Assembly: GCA_032622095.1 (NCBI GenBank)
Contig: CP136061.1
Span: forward strand, 17,238,440-17,302,439
DNA length: 64,000 nt
From: Siphonodentalium dalli
Lineage: Eukaryota > Mollusca > Scaphopoda > Gadilida > Siphonodentaliidae
Direction of reading: 5' to 3'
Under the pieces are notes generated by a model. It was not told the origin of the DNA. It worked only from the letters and a program-made list of their open reading frames with translations, and ran no database searches. The translations under genes were made by a program, and so were the position numbers. The number at the start of each line of letters is the position of its first letter. Within the stretch, counting starts at the first letter, position 1. Of this stretch, positions 11,730 through 25,084 are shown in pieces.

Positions 11730-12020
11730 GGAGAGCAAATCCTGTAGCGAGCCTCACACAAATAGGAGGCTGCATTCTTGAGTGTCGTCTGCTCATGTCT
11801 ATGTGGGGTTCCATACAGATTTTTTAGTTTGGTGTTTTATATACACCCACCATCCCTCGTTCATCATTATTTATAGATGAGTATATCCCGTAGTGAACCT
11901 CACAAAGATAGAAGGCTGCATTCTTGAGTGTCGTCTGTTCATGTCTATGTGGGGTTCCATACAGGGTTTTTAGTTTGGAGATTTATACACAGCCACCGTC
12001 ACTCCTTCATCCTTCTTTAT
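11730..12020. repeat. 146-bp tandem duplication (S4)
   Basis: Two copies with period 146 bp. Each contains GAGTGTCGTCTGCTCATG and TCTATGTGGGGTTCCATAC preceded by GAGCCTCACACAAATA. It is the same hairpin-like core as array S1 and the interior of MITE F, here with different flanking sequence. Confidence 0.75.
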
Positions 12021-12035
12021 TAGAATATTTCTGTA

Positions 12036-13645
12036 AAATTGAGAACACTGTGTTAGATTGATAGCACTGTGTTAGATTGATAGCACTGTGTTAGATTGAT
12101 AGCACTGTGTTAGATTGATAGCATGTGGTAGATTGATAGCACTGTGTTAGATTGATAGCACTGTGTTAGATTGATAGCACTGTGTTAGATTGATAGCACT
12201 GTGTTAGACTGATAGCACTGTGTTAGATTGATAGCACTGTGTTAGATTGATAGCACAGTGTTAGATTGAGAACACTGTGTTAGATTGATAGCACTGTGTT
12301 AGATTGATAGCATGTGGTAGATTGATAGCACTGTGTTAGATTGATAGCATGTGGTAGATTGATAGCACTGTGTTAGATTGATAGCACTGTGTTAGATTGA
12401 TAGCACTGGGTTTTTAGTTTGGAGATTTATACACAGCCACCGTCACTCCTTCATCCTTCTTTATTAGAATATTTCTGTAAAATTGAGAACACTGTGTTAG
12501 ATTGATAGCACTGTGTTAGATTGATAGCACTGTGTTAGACTGATAGCACTGTGTTAGATTGATAGCACTGTGTTAGATTGATAGCACAGTGTTAGATTGA
12601 GAACACTGTGTTAGACTGATAGCACTGTGTTAGACTGATAGCACAGTGTTAGACTGATAGCATGTGTTAGATTGATAGCACTGTGTTAGATTGATAGCAC
12701 TGTGTTAGATTGATAGCACAGTGTTAGATTGAGAACACAGTGTTAGATTGAGAACACTGTGTTAGACTGATAGCACTGTGTTAGACTGATAGCACAGTGT
12801 TAGACTGATAGCATGTGTTAGATTGATAGCACTGTGTTAGACTGATAGCACTGTGTTAGATTGATAGCACTGTGTTAGATTGATAGCACTGTGTTAGATT
12901 GATAGCACTGTGTTAGATTGATAGCACTGTGTTAGATTGATAGCACTTTGTTAGATTGATAGCACTGTGTTAGATTGATAGCACTGTGTTAGATTGATAG
13001 CACTGTGTTAGATTGATAGCACTGTGTTAGATTGATAGCACTGTGTTAGATTGATAGCACTGTGTTAGATTGATAGCACTGTGTTAGATTGATAGCACTG
13101 TGTTAGATTGATAGCACTGTGTTAGATTGATAGCACTGTGTTAGATTGATAGCACTGTGTTAGATTGATAGCACTGTGTTAGATTGATAGCACTGTGTTA
13201 GATTGATAGCACTGTGTTAGATTGATAGCACTGTGTTAGATTGATAGCACTGTGTTAGATTGATAGCACTGTGTTAGATTGATAGCACTGTGTTAGATTG
13301 ATAGCACTGTGTTAGATTGATAGCACTGTGTTAGATTGATAGCACTGTGTTAGATTGATAGCACTGTGTTAGATTGATAGCACTGTGTTAGATTGATAGC
13401 ACTGTGTTAGATTGATAGCACAGTGTTAGATTGATAGCACTGTGTTAGATTGATAGCACTGTGTTAGATTGATAGCACTGTGTTAGATTGATAGCACTGT
13501 GTTAGATTGATAGCACTGTGTTAGACTGATAGCATGTGGTAGATTGATAGCACTGTGTTAGATTGATAGCACTGTGTTAGATTGATAGCACTGTGTTAGA
13601 CTGATAGCATGTGGTAGATTGATAGCACTGTGGTAGATTGATAGA
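12036..13645. repeat. 19-bp minisatellite (S5), about 80 copies
   Basis: Tandem units of GATAGCACTGTGTTAGATT, with variants (CACAGTG, CATGTGG, GAGAACACTG, AGACTG). Variants cluster in blocks at both ends while the centre (about 12850-13400) is almost pure, as expected if the middle expanded most recently. About 86 bp of the left flank is repeated inside the array at 12408-12493. Confidence 0.97.
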
Positions 13646-13686
13646 GTTAGTAAATGTTGTTATATGCAACAAGTCTGGAGAGAGTG

Positions 13687-13830
13687 TACAGTAATGCCCT
13701 AAATAATTGACTCCTAATCTACAGCAGAATTATGGGTAATTTTTCAAGATTTAGACGGAAATATGGCTTGTTGTCATTCATTGGAAAGCTCTCACTGAGA
13801 GCTTTCCGATGAATGGCAACAAGCCATATT
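13687..13830. mobile_element. MITE family C, copy 3 (right arm lost)
   Basis: Complete left arm beginning TACAGTAATGCCCTAAAT and the hairpin centre, then the sequence breaks off after CAAGCCATATT into unrelated DNA. A second, complete copy lies 90 bp downstream. Confidence 0.75.
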
Positions 13831-13916
13831 CTGTGTTATCAGTCAATAAAGCACACTCCACCACATATTATGAGATTTTAGACAGGAGATACAATGTAAC
13901 CCGGCAAAGTGCAAAC

Positions 13917-14102
13917 TACAGTAATGCCCTAAATAATCGACTCCTCAACCACAGCAGAATTATGGGTAATTTTTCAGGATTTAGTCGGAAATATGTGAGA
14001 GCTTTCCGATGAATGACAACAAGCCATATTTCTGACTAAATTCTGAAAATTTACCCATAATTCTGCTGTGGTTAAGGAGTCGATTATTTAGGGTATTACT
14101 CT
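13917..14102. mobile_element. MITE family C, copy 4
   Basis: Both arms present between TA dinucleotides, with GTCGGAAATATG and CATATTTCTGAC at the inner stem and a shortened centre. No coding capacity. Confidence 0.8.
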
Positions 14103-14505
14103 ATCTGATATTTGCAGAATGAGATTGCCAGAGGTGAATTTAGTGCACTATCCCGCACAGTGGGCTAGCATCCTCTTGGGACCTTATTTTGCTTGGGCCT
14201 CATATTCTGGGAAGTATCTACAGTCTCAAATTAACATTGTTTTAGTTACTTTCCCTTCTGTTCAGTTTCTATATCCCCTAATTTGCAGAAGATAAATTGC
14301 ATAATCAAGGTGACTAATGGGTGAACATCACCAACTTCAACTGAGGAACATCAATCTGATCCTAGGTCTCCCATAGCAGTCGCGGCCTGAGTAGAATGAG
14401 GTACCCAGAGGGTGAATTTGGTGATGCTAGCCTACTGTCCGGGATAGTGTCACTAAATTCATTCTCTGGGGACCTCATTCTGCAAATGACAATATGTCAA
14501 GGCTT
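14103..14505. mobile_element. MITE family D, copy 2 (diverged)
   Basis: Two GAATGAG..CCAGAGGTGAATTT hairpins separated by about 170 bp; the right end is CAAGGCTTG. Part of the middle (ATTCTGGGAAGTATCTAC) reappears inverted at about 14550-14600, so a second fragment is abutted. Confidence 0.6.
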
Positions 14506-14652
14506 GATATGAAACTGTGGATTTCAGTGACTTACAGTAATGTTAATTTGAGACTATAGATACTAGTACTTCCCAGAAGATGAGGCCTAAGCAGAATTTG
14601 GCAGTTAATGCACACCATTTTTAGGGATTTTATGCATGATTTGTGTGTCACG

Positions 14653-15268
14653 TACAGTATACACCCATCAGTACAATATACACCCTTAAGTAAGCCCATC
14701 TTTGATGATAAGTTCCGTCTATGTTTTTGCTCCCGAAAAAAAATCATGGGTGGTCCTTGAAGATAACCCCACCCCCATTTTTAATTGCGAGTAAATATTG
14801 ATGTCAGGTTAACAAGATGACAACAAGAGCATCGCAAAATATGCCTGTGGTAAATACACCTGTGGAAATTTCAACAAAGGGCTATAACTCTGGTGAAAAC
14901 TGGCAGGTGGAACCCAAATTCAAACCAAATTTTATTTCATTTAGTTCAGAAAATGAAAAATTAGTGCAAATTTTAAAAAAAAGGCTGTAACTCTGGTGAA
15001 AATTGGAGGGCGGAACCCAAATTCGAACGTAACTTGTATTTTGTGCTAGTAAACCAACATACCAAATTTCATTCCATTCAGTTCAGACTTACTAAAGTTA
15101 TCATCCAGAAATGAAAAAAGCAGATGGATGGACAGATGCCCCAACGGACGGATCAATAACATAATACGTCCTGTTTTTTCAAAACGTGCGTATACTAATT
15201 CATGCGCAAAAATAGCATTACTCCATCTATTTTTGTGTCAAAAGGCTTATTGATGGGTGTATACAGTA
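14653..15268. mobile_element. TA-flanked TIR element enclosing a family G repeat
   Basis: The left end is TACAGTATACACCCATCA and the right end its complement TGATGGGTGTATACAGTA. The middle (about 14820-15175) is a dispersed repeat with GGGCTATAACTCTGGTGAA and GGATGGACAGATGCCCC. The arrangement suggests a mariner-like MITE that captured or received a family G copy. Confidence 0.6.
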
Positions 15269-15288
15269 CTGATATATGCCTAAATTTA

Positions 15289-15357
15289 AAATCGCGACTG
15301 ACATTACGTGTGACTGACAATACGTGTGACTGACATTACGTGTGACTGACAATACAT
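15289..15357. repeat. 16-bp tandem repeat
   Basis: About four units of GACTGACATTACGTGT, with A/T alternation at one position (ACATTACG versus ACAATACG). Confidence 0.75.
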
Positions 15358-15668
15358 ACCAATATTTAAACTCTTGCTAGCAGTTAACATACAAATGAGA
15401 GGCCAGTTATGTTTAACATAAACATTCAGTTCACTTTTATGTGTAAAATGTTGTTTTAATATGATGCATTAGAATGATATAAAAACAATTTCAATATTTT
15501 GAGATTGATATTACACACAGAACTAACTTCAATAAAATTATAGTTTTTTTAAATTGGCGATAGAAATATCAATCCATAATCTTTTGTAGCTCGTAACTTC
15601 TTTATTATTTATTTTGTGCAGTTTACTATTGAGTAATTCAGAGTAATTGCTAGTTATTTTCTCTTTCA

Positions 15669-16141
15669 TTAACCCTTTCAGTGCCAGGTCCGATTTTTGT
15701 ATCAACCCATATACCCTGTGCCAATGCATTCTCTTATATATGCGAGTCTACCATAGGTCGCCTCGCATATATAAGAGAATGCATTGGCCTAACAACTTTT
15801 CATCTTTTGTTATTATTTTTTACAATTTTTTACAATTTTAATAATTTTTTCTTATATTCTTTAACAGACTTATTTAGTAGGTTTAGAGCCGGGGAATCTT
15901 ATGTTTTTATGGGTATCAAAATTATTACTATGAATACTTGGTGATAGTTTTGAGTTATAACATGCCCCTAAGGTGTTATCCAGTTTGTTTTTAAATTCGC
16001 TATAGCATGCTTAAGCATACCCAAAACAAATTCAACCCAAAAAAAAAAAAATTCTAAAAAAAAAATAAAAAAATTTAGGGTCGATTTTACACACCGTAAA
16101 TTAGGGCCGATAAGATCGGCCCGTGGCACTCAAAGTGTTAA
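15669..16141. mobile_element. MITE family B, copy 3, carrying the palindrome module
   Basis: TTAA at both ends (15669-15672, 16138-16141). Same plan as copy 2 at 10522: AACCCTTTCAGTGCCAGG, the palindrome (about 15722-15788), then a shared AT-rich interior. The palindrome has one extra change at the apex (GTCTACCATAGG). Confidence 0.8.
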
Positions 16142-18270
16142 TAAGCCACATCGGCTAAGTATTTTAGTAGCACAAGTGAGGTAACATTGACATAGTTCTT
16201 CATCACTAAAAAGTCGAATATAACAATTAAAATTATTTTCATTAACTCTTATTGACCAGGATAATTTAATTTTAGGCTCTTTAGTCCCAATATCAGATTT
16301 AATGTCTTCACTAAATTCTTCCTTTGGAAAAGCCCAGGTGACTCAATGGAGATGACTGGTACATAGAATCTAACTTGATGCAGATGACTGGTACCGGTAC
16401 ATACCCTGAATCTGACTCGATGCAGATGACTGGTTGTCCCATGCTGCTCTTCTGTAGATTTGACGCCGTATTAGCGATTCCTGCGATATGACCACTGGCA
16501 TCTTTTTTAACATCACCTCTATCTATAGGAAAACAAAATATATTTCATCCAAATACTGCATACATTACTGGTGTTTTAGACATTTCGCAAGAACAAAAAT
16601 TAGAGTTAGAAAACATAGACATGTACATGTAATTCAACTACAACGTAATAAATTCTCTTGCATATATATGCTCCAAATAATGATGGGCTACTCATAGAAA
16701 AAACTGGGGTCTGGGAGATAATTGTGCCTCTTCACAATGGGAAGCCTTAACCCTTTGGTTGTTTGGTAGGTCGGCTGTTTAGTACGTAAATGTACATATC
16801 AGGAATGTATTGTGTCTAATGCGGAAGTATTCACGTTGTCTGCTGTCTGTGCCAGCGAAAAATGAATTTGTGTACCGAATATGGGTCACAGCAGTGACAT
16901 GCCATCAATATTCTCGAAAGAACCTGAAAATGTTGGACATCATCGATAGCAATAGCACATTCTGCAGACCAAAATATGCAGGCACCTGAGTTATGACGAA
17001 ACGGGCAAAATTTAACATTTCTGAGTTTCGTTTTGATCTGTTGCTGTGTTGGTAAGCTATTGTAATGTTCCTAAATCAGATTGCGGATAAAATTCTTAGC
17101 TGTGTCAAAGTTCTTGCTGTGAGGAAGATACGCCTACATGTACATGTATGTGAGCCAAATGTTATATACTTGCAAGACATGGAGACTCTGTTTGTAGCAA
17201 TGACATAGACACTGGCTCCTTAAATTTGATTAAAATTAAGTTTCAACATATATGCCTGTGTAGCATCACTTATTTATATATTATGTTTCCATTATAAGGA
17301 GCCAACCTGCACATTTAAGTAAAGTGACAAGTAAATTCACAAGTCTTAAGTAAGTCAACTGATTGATTGGCAGATATGTAATAAATATAGTACCGCATCA
17401 GTGTCCTGATTTTAATTGATTGATTGATTTATAGGGTTTAACGTCACTTTAGCAATGAGGCCATATCATGACGATATTATTGCACTTGATCTGTTTGCGG
17501 AGCAATATCTTCAGTGCGGTACGATGAGAGAGATCTCTGTTAACAGATATTGCGCGATAATATCACCAAAATCCAGACACGCATGCAGTTGTGTATATAC
17601 ATATATATCCAACCACCATTGTAAGGATATCACAGAGCTGTACATGTGTGTGCAGGGGAAGTTTAGGAACTTACTCAGAACTCGGACACATATTCACATA
17701 TACTGGTGTAGAAACTGTTTATTGAATAAATTGGCATAAAAAGTATTCATGAGCTCCAGTTTGGACTTCATTTGCAATCTGGAAGACTATATTCGTAATT
17801 CGCATATGCCATAAATACTAAAGTATAATAATATATCGAAGCTATATTAGATACCGGTATTCTATAGTGTGGAAGATAGAATTTACAGGGAAAAAAATAT
17901 TTATACAAAAAAAAGTTTAATCCCTACCTACCTACCCTATTTTTATTTTTGATGTAACAGGAACCAAACCATTAATTTTTCTTGGCCTAAGTCTGAAAGG
18001 GTTAATTCCTTACTTGAGTTTCACTGAAGCTCAAATCACATGTGCTGAGGCATAAAACATTTATAAGGAAGCGCAAATGCATCACATTCACATTTGCACA
18101 AAAGTATGCATGTGAAAGGCCCCAGGTTCGATCCCCTGCATCTCCAACACAGTGCATTATTTTCTTTTTGTGTAATGTATGTTATTTAATTGCAACATGC
18201 CGCCATAATGACTGATTGACGTGATTTCATACTGGCAAGTCACCATTTGTGAGTCGAAAGTTTCAGTCCT
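16142..18270. other. No gene seen; minor repeat signals
   Basis: Mostly featureless. At 17410-17445 the phrase TTGATTTATAGGGTTTAACG looks like a widespread invertebrate interspersed repeat (recollection, not verified). A tRNA B-box-like GGTTCGATCCCC at 18125-18136 has no matching A-box in reach. A 94-codon open frame at 17455-17739 has no splice context or family resemblance. Confidence 0.4.
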
Positions 18271-18554
18271 ATATGCCAGGGTTTCCGCTAGGGGTCGGGG
18301 GGATGGGTCCGGTAGCTGCTATGGGGGGAAACCCAGTAAATAATTAAATATATATGAAGACCGATTTATCTGTAATTTCGCCATTTACCATACCGGCCGG
18401 CGTATAAGTCGCAACTTTCTAACCCAATTTCCCTTATTAAAAACTTCCTGCGACTTATGGATCGGTATGTCATGAGGGGCATTTTTCATCAGGGTTTTGA
18501 GAAACAAACGGCGATCACAGGTAAGTAACAAGACAATTAGACAAAATGCCGGCG

Positions 18555-18690
18555 CAAACTAAATCTAAAAAGATGATAAATCCGATATAAACGAGAGGCC
18601 GATCACGATCGGCAGATGTTTAACCCATACCTTGGCGATAGTGACTAGCCATAACTGATAATTTGTCAAAGATATGATCACAGGAATTAA
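18555..18690 (+). repeat. Dispersed repeat L, copy 1
   Basis: The segment with ACGAGAGGCCGATCACGATC, CAGATGTTTAACCCATA and CTTGGCGATAGTGA is repeated in reverse orientation at 26030-26120. It contains the short palindrome GATCACGATC. Confidence 0.6.
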
Positions 18691-20274
18691 TCCATATATC
18701 AGTACCCAACTTGAAATCAAAAGCTCAAATAATTTGTCTTAAGAAAGGGTTAAAGTATTTGGGTTGGGGGAGGAGTAGTTTTAAATCTCATAACTCTGTC
18801 CCTATTCACACAAGGACCTCTCACTGTGAGATCCAATGGTTTAGTGATTTTGGAGGACATGTTTAGGAGTTTAAGTTAATTCATTGGAAGCAAAAGTGAT
18901 AAATCCCTATCTTTGCCACTTTTGACATGCCAGATATTCAAAATTTATTATTCACTTCTAAAGAGAAATTATAATTGTTGACAAGCCAGACTGCTTAGAA
19001 CGACATATATGTAGGGGATTCCATCTCGTATTTAAATGGTACTTTAATTACCCCCCCCCCCTTCCCGCATTCTCCCCAGTTATTTGTTTATCAAACATGG
19101 ACAGATATAAGATCAGATCTGACCTGTGTATTAAATAAGATTAAGTGTTTCATAACAGGGGTGTATGTTTTTCAAAAATATATGTAGTTTATACAATTCA
19201 AAAGTATTATCTATATAATGTTATACAGACATAATATGATGGGGATGACCACTAAATCGTTCATATAAAAGAAAGTAAGTTAGCCCTCATTTGAATGGTT
19301 TCACACATTACAATGTTTTACAAGTAGCTTGGGCACTAAAGCCACAACCTTCAATGTTAATCTTCTAAGTGCTCTGTGGCCCCTAAAATTCAATCAACCA
19401 TGAAAATGTGAACAAATGGGAAAATAAGGTTCCTGGAAATACTAACATCTACCATATTGATTTTCAAAACAAGTCATCACTTACAATAGTCATGTATATT
19501 TATCTGCCTGTTTCCCCATTGCATAGATAAATCAAATTGGCTATCAGCTGTTGTTTTAATTTTGAAAGCACGTGTCTGAAGGGTTAATATATTTTTCAAA
19601 AATCAATTAATCAGTCAATACCAAAATTGATAGAAGTGTGCAAAGATACCCAATATATATTAAGAGATATGAGGAAGAGTCCATGTACATTATAGCATGT
19701 GTCTATGGAAACCTTGGAAAGGGTTAATTATTTTTGAAGCAAATTAATGGAATTTAGAAGACACTTATATAGGTGAGGGGGCCCTTATCTCATCCTGTAA
19801 TGAAATTTCAAGAATAGGAAAAACACCTGTCTTGTGCTGCCATTAATCAATTTGACAGTTAGAATAAACAAACAGCCAGCCACCAGTGTTGTTTATCTTG
19901 CTTGACCCACCAGAGCTCTGTATCATATGTCATCACTCATTTCATAACAGATTTCACTTGGAATGACAACATCTATAAAAATCCTCTGATATACTCTGGA
20001 TGTTGGATTACATGGTAATTTATTGATATCATTATATTACATGAAACTATTGCAATAAAATCTTCATATTTTCAAAACAGGATATCACACGGATTCACAC
20101 CTAATTAATCGTATAAAACTAAAATAAATGAAAGTGTCAATTTTTTTTTATTATTTAAATTTTTTTTTTATTGTTATTAAAGTTCAAACACAAAATTTAA
20201 TATCTGTATATGCTAAATTTAGCAAGGAGCTAAATATAAAAAAAATGAATTTTTTTTTTAATTTTTTTTTCTCG

Positions 20275-20650
20275 AAAAAGTGTCATAACTCCTTTAAAAT
20301 TAATCCCATATTCGAACTCGATCTGTATTATGGGCTGTGAAACTAACATACCAAATTTGGTTCCAATCAGATAACAAATATTTGAGTTATGGCAGAATGC
20401 GTGAATTCTAAGTTGAAAAAGGGCCATAACTCTGTAACAAAATCTCGGATCAAACCCAAATTCGAACTCGATCTGTATTTTGGGCTGAGAAACCCATATA
20501 CAAAATTTGGTTTCGATCGGATAAAAAATGTTTGAGTTATCGCATTACTCGTAAAGTGTCTACGGACAGACGGACAGACAGACGGACCAACGACGAGTGG
20601 TCAATCCGGGCAACGACACTATGTTTACCATACTATGGTATGGGTAAACA
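20275..20650. repeat. Dispersed repeat family G, copy
   Basis: Contains two partial duplications of the phrase CCCAAATTCGAACTCGATC about 160 bp apart, a GACGGACAGACAGACGGACC run, then GTTTACCATACTATGG / TATGGGTAAACAT and an A-rich end. The 3' portion recurs inverted at 25684-25810. Confidence 0.65.
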
Positions 20651-22009
20651 TAAAAAAAAGAAATGAACAAACCCATTCTCACTGTGTCTTTATTTTATTC
20701 CCTGTCTCACACATTTATATCAAATTATATGTATTAGTATCTGATAATTCAACTGCAAAAGAGCAGCAAAACATTGTTAACTGCACGTGTCTGCAAATTT
20801 CTACTGGATGACGTCACATCGGAATGATTATCTAAGCCAGCCCGGGAACGTGCATTAGACAAACTCTTACTCTGAATGAGGGCATGCATGGTCAGCGTGT
20901 TATTCTTTAATGGGGCATTAACGCGAAGCCGCGAACTTGTGTACATGTATGTTGCACAAAGATTCTTTTATGATGATCGCCATTAGCCCAAGCGTTTTCA
21001 TGCTTCAGTTCGCGACAATAAGCCAAGTCGCAATTTTATATTACTATAAATGGTACGATATTTGTGTGTTTCCTCGTGCCTCAAATTACACACCTGTTTT
21101 ATACAAGTTGGAATAATGATGAATAAATTAGTCCAAACGCCTCGTCAATATTCACGTCAAGATAATAAATGAGGCAGTTTTTATGATCCACGTTCCCATA
21201 CTCTGAAGTAATTTGAACCAATGATATCTCCCTTGATAGGGAATTCCCCACCAATCACGTGGGGGAATCCCATGGAACTATTTGTGGGGTGTCACTATTT
21301 ATGGTTTGTTCATGCTGTTATTTTTTTTTTCTGAAGATGGACTCTGTCGATTCCATTTTGTCATTATTAATGAAAATAAGGTTAAATATCATATATAGCC
21401 TGCCGAGACAGACAAGACTGAATAAGTTTTTAATAACGTCATTTATTTGTGTATGAGCGGGATTTCATGCCAAAGGTCGGCAGGGGGAATGGGTCCGGGC
21501 AACGGACCCGCAGCCGGCCTGGCGGAAACCCCGTATAATATGCATAGCTATTAAATTATGAAATAGCAAATTTACCACTTCACCTGACTTCACATCAAAT
21601 ACTGTCCACTTTAGAATTCAGATTTATATCAGTATTTATATTGAATAAAACTTACATCCTAAACACAATCTGTTGTAATCAGTGCATAACACACCACATA
21701 CATTAGAAGTATCTAAATTCAGATTTATATTGATTAAAACTTACATCCTAAACACAATCCATTGTTATCAGCGCATAACACACCACATACACCAGGATTC
21801 CTGAAACTAAAAGTAATAAGAGTATGTTTTACTATCTCATATTAGTTGTCACATGATAGACATATTCTCAAAATACTATATATAAACATTAAGCATGTAT
21901 ACAATGTATGGACATCCAGTGGTGTCAGACGTCAAAACAAACACCTCAATGCCCTCATAACAAAATCACATATTAAACATGATGTTTAAACACATCTTCG
22001 CACAACAAC

Positions 22010-22440
22010 TTCGCATCAATCTCGAAACCCGATCGCTCCAAAGTCAAATTTTCTATGTGCTTTGAGAACAATTCCCACACTAAAACATAATGACAGAATG
22101 GAAAATCAGAGCGGTTGGTTTGTTGACGATTTTCGCAAGCTACTCGTCAAAATTTCAGCAAATTAGATCGCTTGTATTTTGACTTGCCGTGCGAGTTGTG
22201 TCATTGTCATACACATGAGTTTCGACTTTTGTGTTGATAAAATAATCAGAGGACCGAATCACACCATTTAGAAATATAGTTCTTCGGTTTTAGTTGGACT
22301 TTTCAAACTTAAGGTTCAAAATTTATACAAATTTTGTTTGATATTTTGTGTGCTCAACAAGGGCAGCATGTTGCTCTGTTCGCTTAGTATATATTTTAAT
22401 ATCGCGGAAGTCCACCAAATGTGGGTGAACTGTCGCCGGT
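22010..22440 (+). repeat. Dispersed repeat I, copy 1
   Basis: Matches, in reverse orientation, 63295-63880. Landmarks are CTATGTGCTTTGAGAAC, GATAAAATAATCAG and CGCGGAAGTCCACCAAATG. A segment present here once (about 22160-22240) is tandemly repeated four times in the other copy. No coding capacity seen. Confidence 0.7.
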
Positions 22441-22560
22441 AGCAGCGGTCTTACCGAGTCATCAAGGGAGGTAAACCCTGCATGGAGTTTGGTAAATTGT
22501 GAGACCAGTGCAACCATGGTCATGTGACAGCTATGATCGCGCACGTTGCCAAGGTCACAC

Positions 22561-24030
22561 CACGATTTTCCTGGTAAAAATAAAACATTGCTTGATCGCT
22601 ACGATTAACGATATGGCAGCATAATAATTAATATGGCTGTGATATTGTCGTGAGCATGCGCAATGGATGCTCCACCTGCAATTTTCCCCACTTACAATTT
22701 TAATCGCAGCGTCTATAGTTAAAATTAACGCGTAATCACTCTGGCTGTATATACTGTAGTCTCACACCATTTGATCTCTGGACTCTAGTCTATGTCTCTA
22801 GTCTCAATCATTGCTGCATGCCCCTTTCATCACTCCTGCCTGCAGCTAACTTGTAACAGTTTTGTAACATTTGTGTCATAGTTATCCACCTGAACTAAAC
22901 TCTACTTACGTGTCTTCTAAATGTTTCTCAAGACATTTCTCCATGATCTGTTACATGCAAATCAATAATTCGATGTGTAAAGTTGATTTGAAACAAAAAT
23001 TGGAAAAATAAGTGGGGCAAATTTACTTCCGGGTTTTGGTAAAAGATAATTGGAAAACGGAACTGGATAATAATAGATATTCATTTTAATTGTTTCTGAA
23101 AAAAAATGTTTTGACTCAATTTATTTCGCATGAATTTTAAAATGCTTAGTTGTAGGTTTTTATAATTTTAGTTCTATGTTTATTTTTTTTAACGAAAAAA
23201 GTAGTTTTTCCGTTTCAAGCATTTCAATCTTATTTTTTGTATAACCCAACCGGAAGCAGGTTTCATTTTGTCATATCGGAAAAGTCTATTTTGTCAGAGG
23301 GTTTCATAGTCTTGGGTTATAGAACAAAACCTGTATTCGACATGAAATAGACACTAAAATTAGACGTTTATCGATCACTTTCAATATAATAGATTTTAAA
23401 CATTCGCAAACGCATGAAATCTTTGAGAAACTTTCCACATATCGAGTCGGTAAACAATTTAAATGCAACCCGACCACCCCTTTAAATAATTTCAGGGCAG
23501 ATTTAATCACCACAAGCTGGAATGTTACGATGTAAATCTTGGCAGGTATTGTTTAAGTCTATTCATCAAAACATTCCTTTTCTATCTGTGTTATGCAAAG
23601 AAAAATCACCGCCACATGGTGGGTTGAATCAAGTGTGATTTTATTTTATTTTCGCTGTTCATAATGGGCAGATTGAGATCATTATTGGATCATGAACAGG
23701 ATGAACAGATGAATCGCCAAAATTTTGAGATGAAAAAAGGTAGCATCGACAGTAAACAGTTATTGTCTTTTTCTCCACAGGATATAACTTAAATAAAAAA
23801 GAACATGGATAGACTGATTTTTCGCAAATGGAGAGTATGTGTGTTGTTCGTAAGCCACTGTTAACATAACAATGTGATTGTCTACCCCACGATTTTCCAT
23901 CGATGATTGATATTTACGTACAGTTGTACATACTACTGACGTACTGTCACTGTGATTCCGCCGCAAAAGGTGGTAACCAAGAATACACCACCACTTCGCA
24001 GCTGAAATTAAACAGTACTTGATATTCGTT
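22561..24030. other. No gene seen
   Basis: About 1.5 kb without a supported feature. Short frames of about 70 codons at 23304 and 23760 on the - strand have no recognisable domain and no conserved context. Confidence 0.4.
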
Positions 24031-24039
24031 TTTTTCTCA

Positions 24040-24880
24040 CAAACTTAAATTGTCGTGAGCATGCGCAGTAATACCCACAACGGAAAACTCTCCACTTACG
24101 ATTGAATCGTGATCATCTAAACGTTCATAAGTGAAAGTTCAGACGACCACGATTGCATCGTAAGTGGAGGAATGGGACCTGACAAAATAGTTAGTTCACA
24201 CGATTGCGATATCATTGCAGATGAGGATATCGGGGCCCTACGATCTTTCCATCTACGCCATAAGGTAGAAGAGACCAAGGGTCTAAAATAATCACAACTG
24301 ACAACTTGTGAAGATACTTTATGTAGAATCAAAGAAACCACGTGCTTTCGTAACTAAACTCAAAACGCTATTAATGATCCGAAATATAAAACTGGTCACA
24401 CATATCAGATACCGTACTCCCAAAGCATGCTCACATTAACCGCAGTCGTACAACTTCAATACACACTGGCGCTATGATTTTTACGTACACAAAACATGCG
24501 CAGTACTACCCACGGCAGAAAACTCACTTACAATTGAATCGTGGTCATCTAAATGTTCACCAAATGAACATTCAGATGTTCACTAAGTGAACATTCAGAC
24601 GACCACGATTGCATTGTAAGTGGATGAATCGTGCCCGACATAATAGTTTGTTCACACGATTGCGATGTCGTTGCAGATGAGGATATCGGTGGCCATACGA
24701 TCTTTCCATCTATATGATTTTACGTACACACAACTGCGATTCCGTCTCAAGCAGAGAAAATCAAGATACGCCACGATTTCGCATCTAAAATCAAACAGTG
24801 CTTGATATTATATTTATACTCGCGATCTTGTAGTGAGCATGCGCAGTCCAACTGATGTTTCTCCAGTTGTTATCCCTGAG
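24040..24880. repeat. Dispersed repeat J, tandem pair
   Basis: A segment of about 230 bp starting near GAGCATGCGCAGTA at 24058 is repeated at about 24495-24715 (CATGCGCAGTACTACCCAC, then CGACCACGATTGCAT and GATGAGGATATCGG). Each copy contains an inner inverted pair CACTTACGATTGAATCG / CGATTGCATCGTAAGTG. Further fragments with GTGAGCATGCGCA occur at 22640 and 24833. Confidence 0.65.
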
Positions 24881-25084
24881 TATGTGTATACCTCCAGGCT
24901 GTTCCAGTCACTGATTGTTCGCACGAAGAATTAATTTTTATAATGTTCCGTGTTGGTCCTGATTGGTCCAAACAATCTTGAGTTCATACATGAAAACTCC
25001 TGACTCAATATGATATTCACACTGGTAATTTCATTGCTCATGTTTTCCGTCCTTTTTTGTCTTTTAATATGTCATGAGTGTGTA

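Larger units (their letters stand above)
18277..21533. other. Possible 3.3-kb TIR element
   Basis: CAGGGTTTCCGCTAGGGG at 18277 has a loose inverted counterpart ending GCGGAAACCCCG near 21533, and both ends share a GGGTCCGG motif further in. The ends are not identical and no target duplication is evident, so this may be two unrelated fragments. No long ORF between them. The interior holds a family G repeat at 20275-20650 and otherwise nothing I can name. Confidence 0.25.

Noticed and set aside
18125-18136. tRNA gene or SINE suggested by a B-box
   Set aside because: GGTTCGATCCCC has no A-box at a suitable distance and the flanks do not fold like a tRNA.
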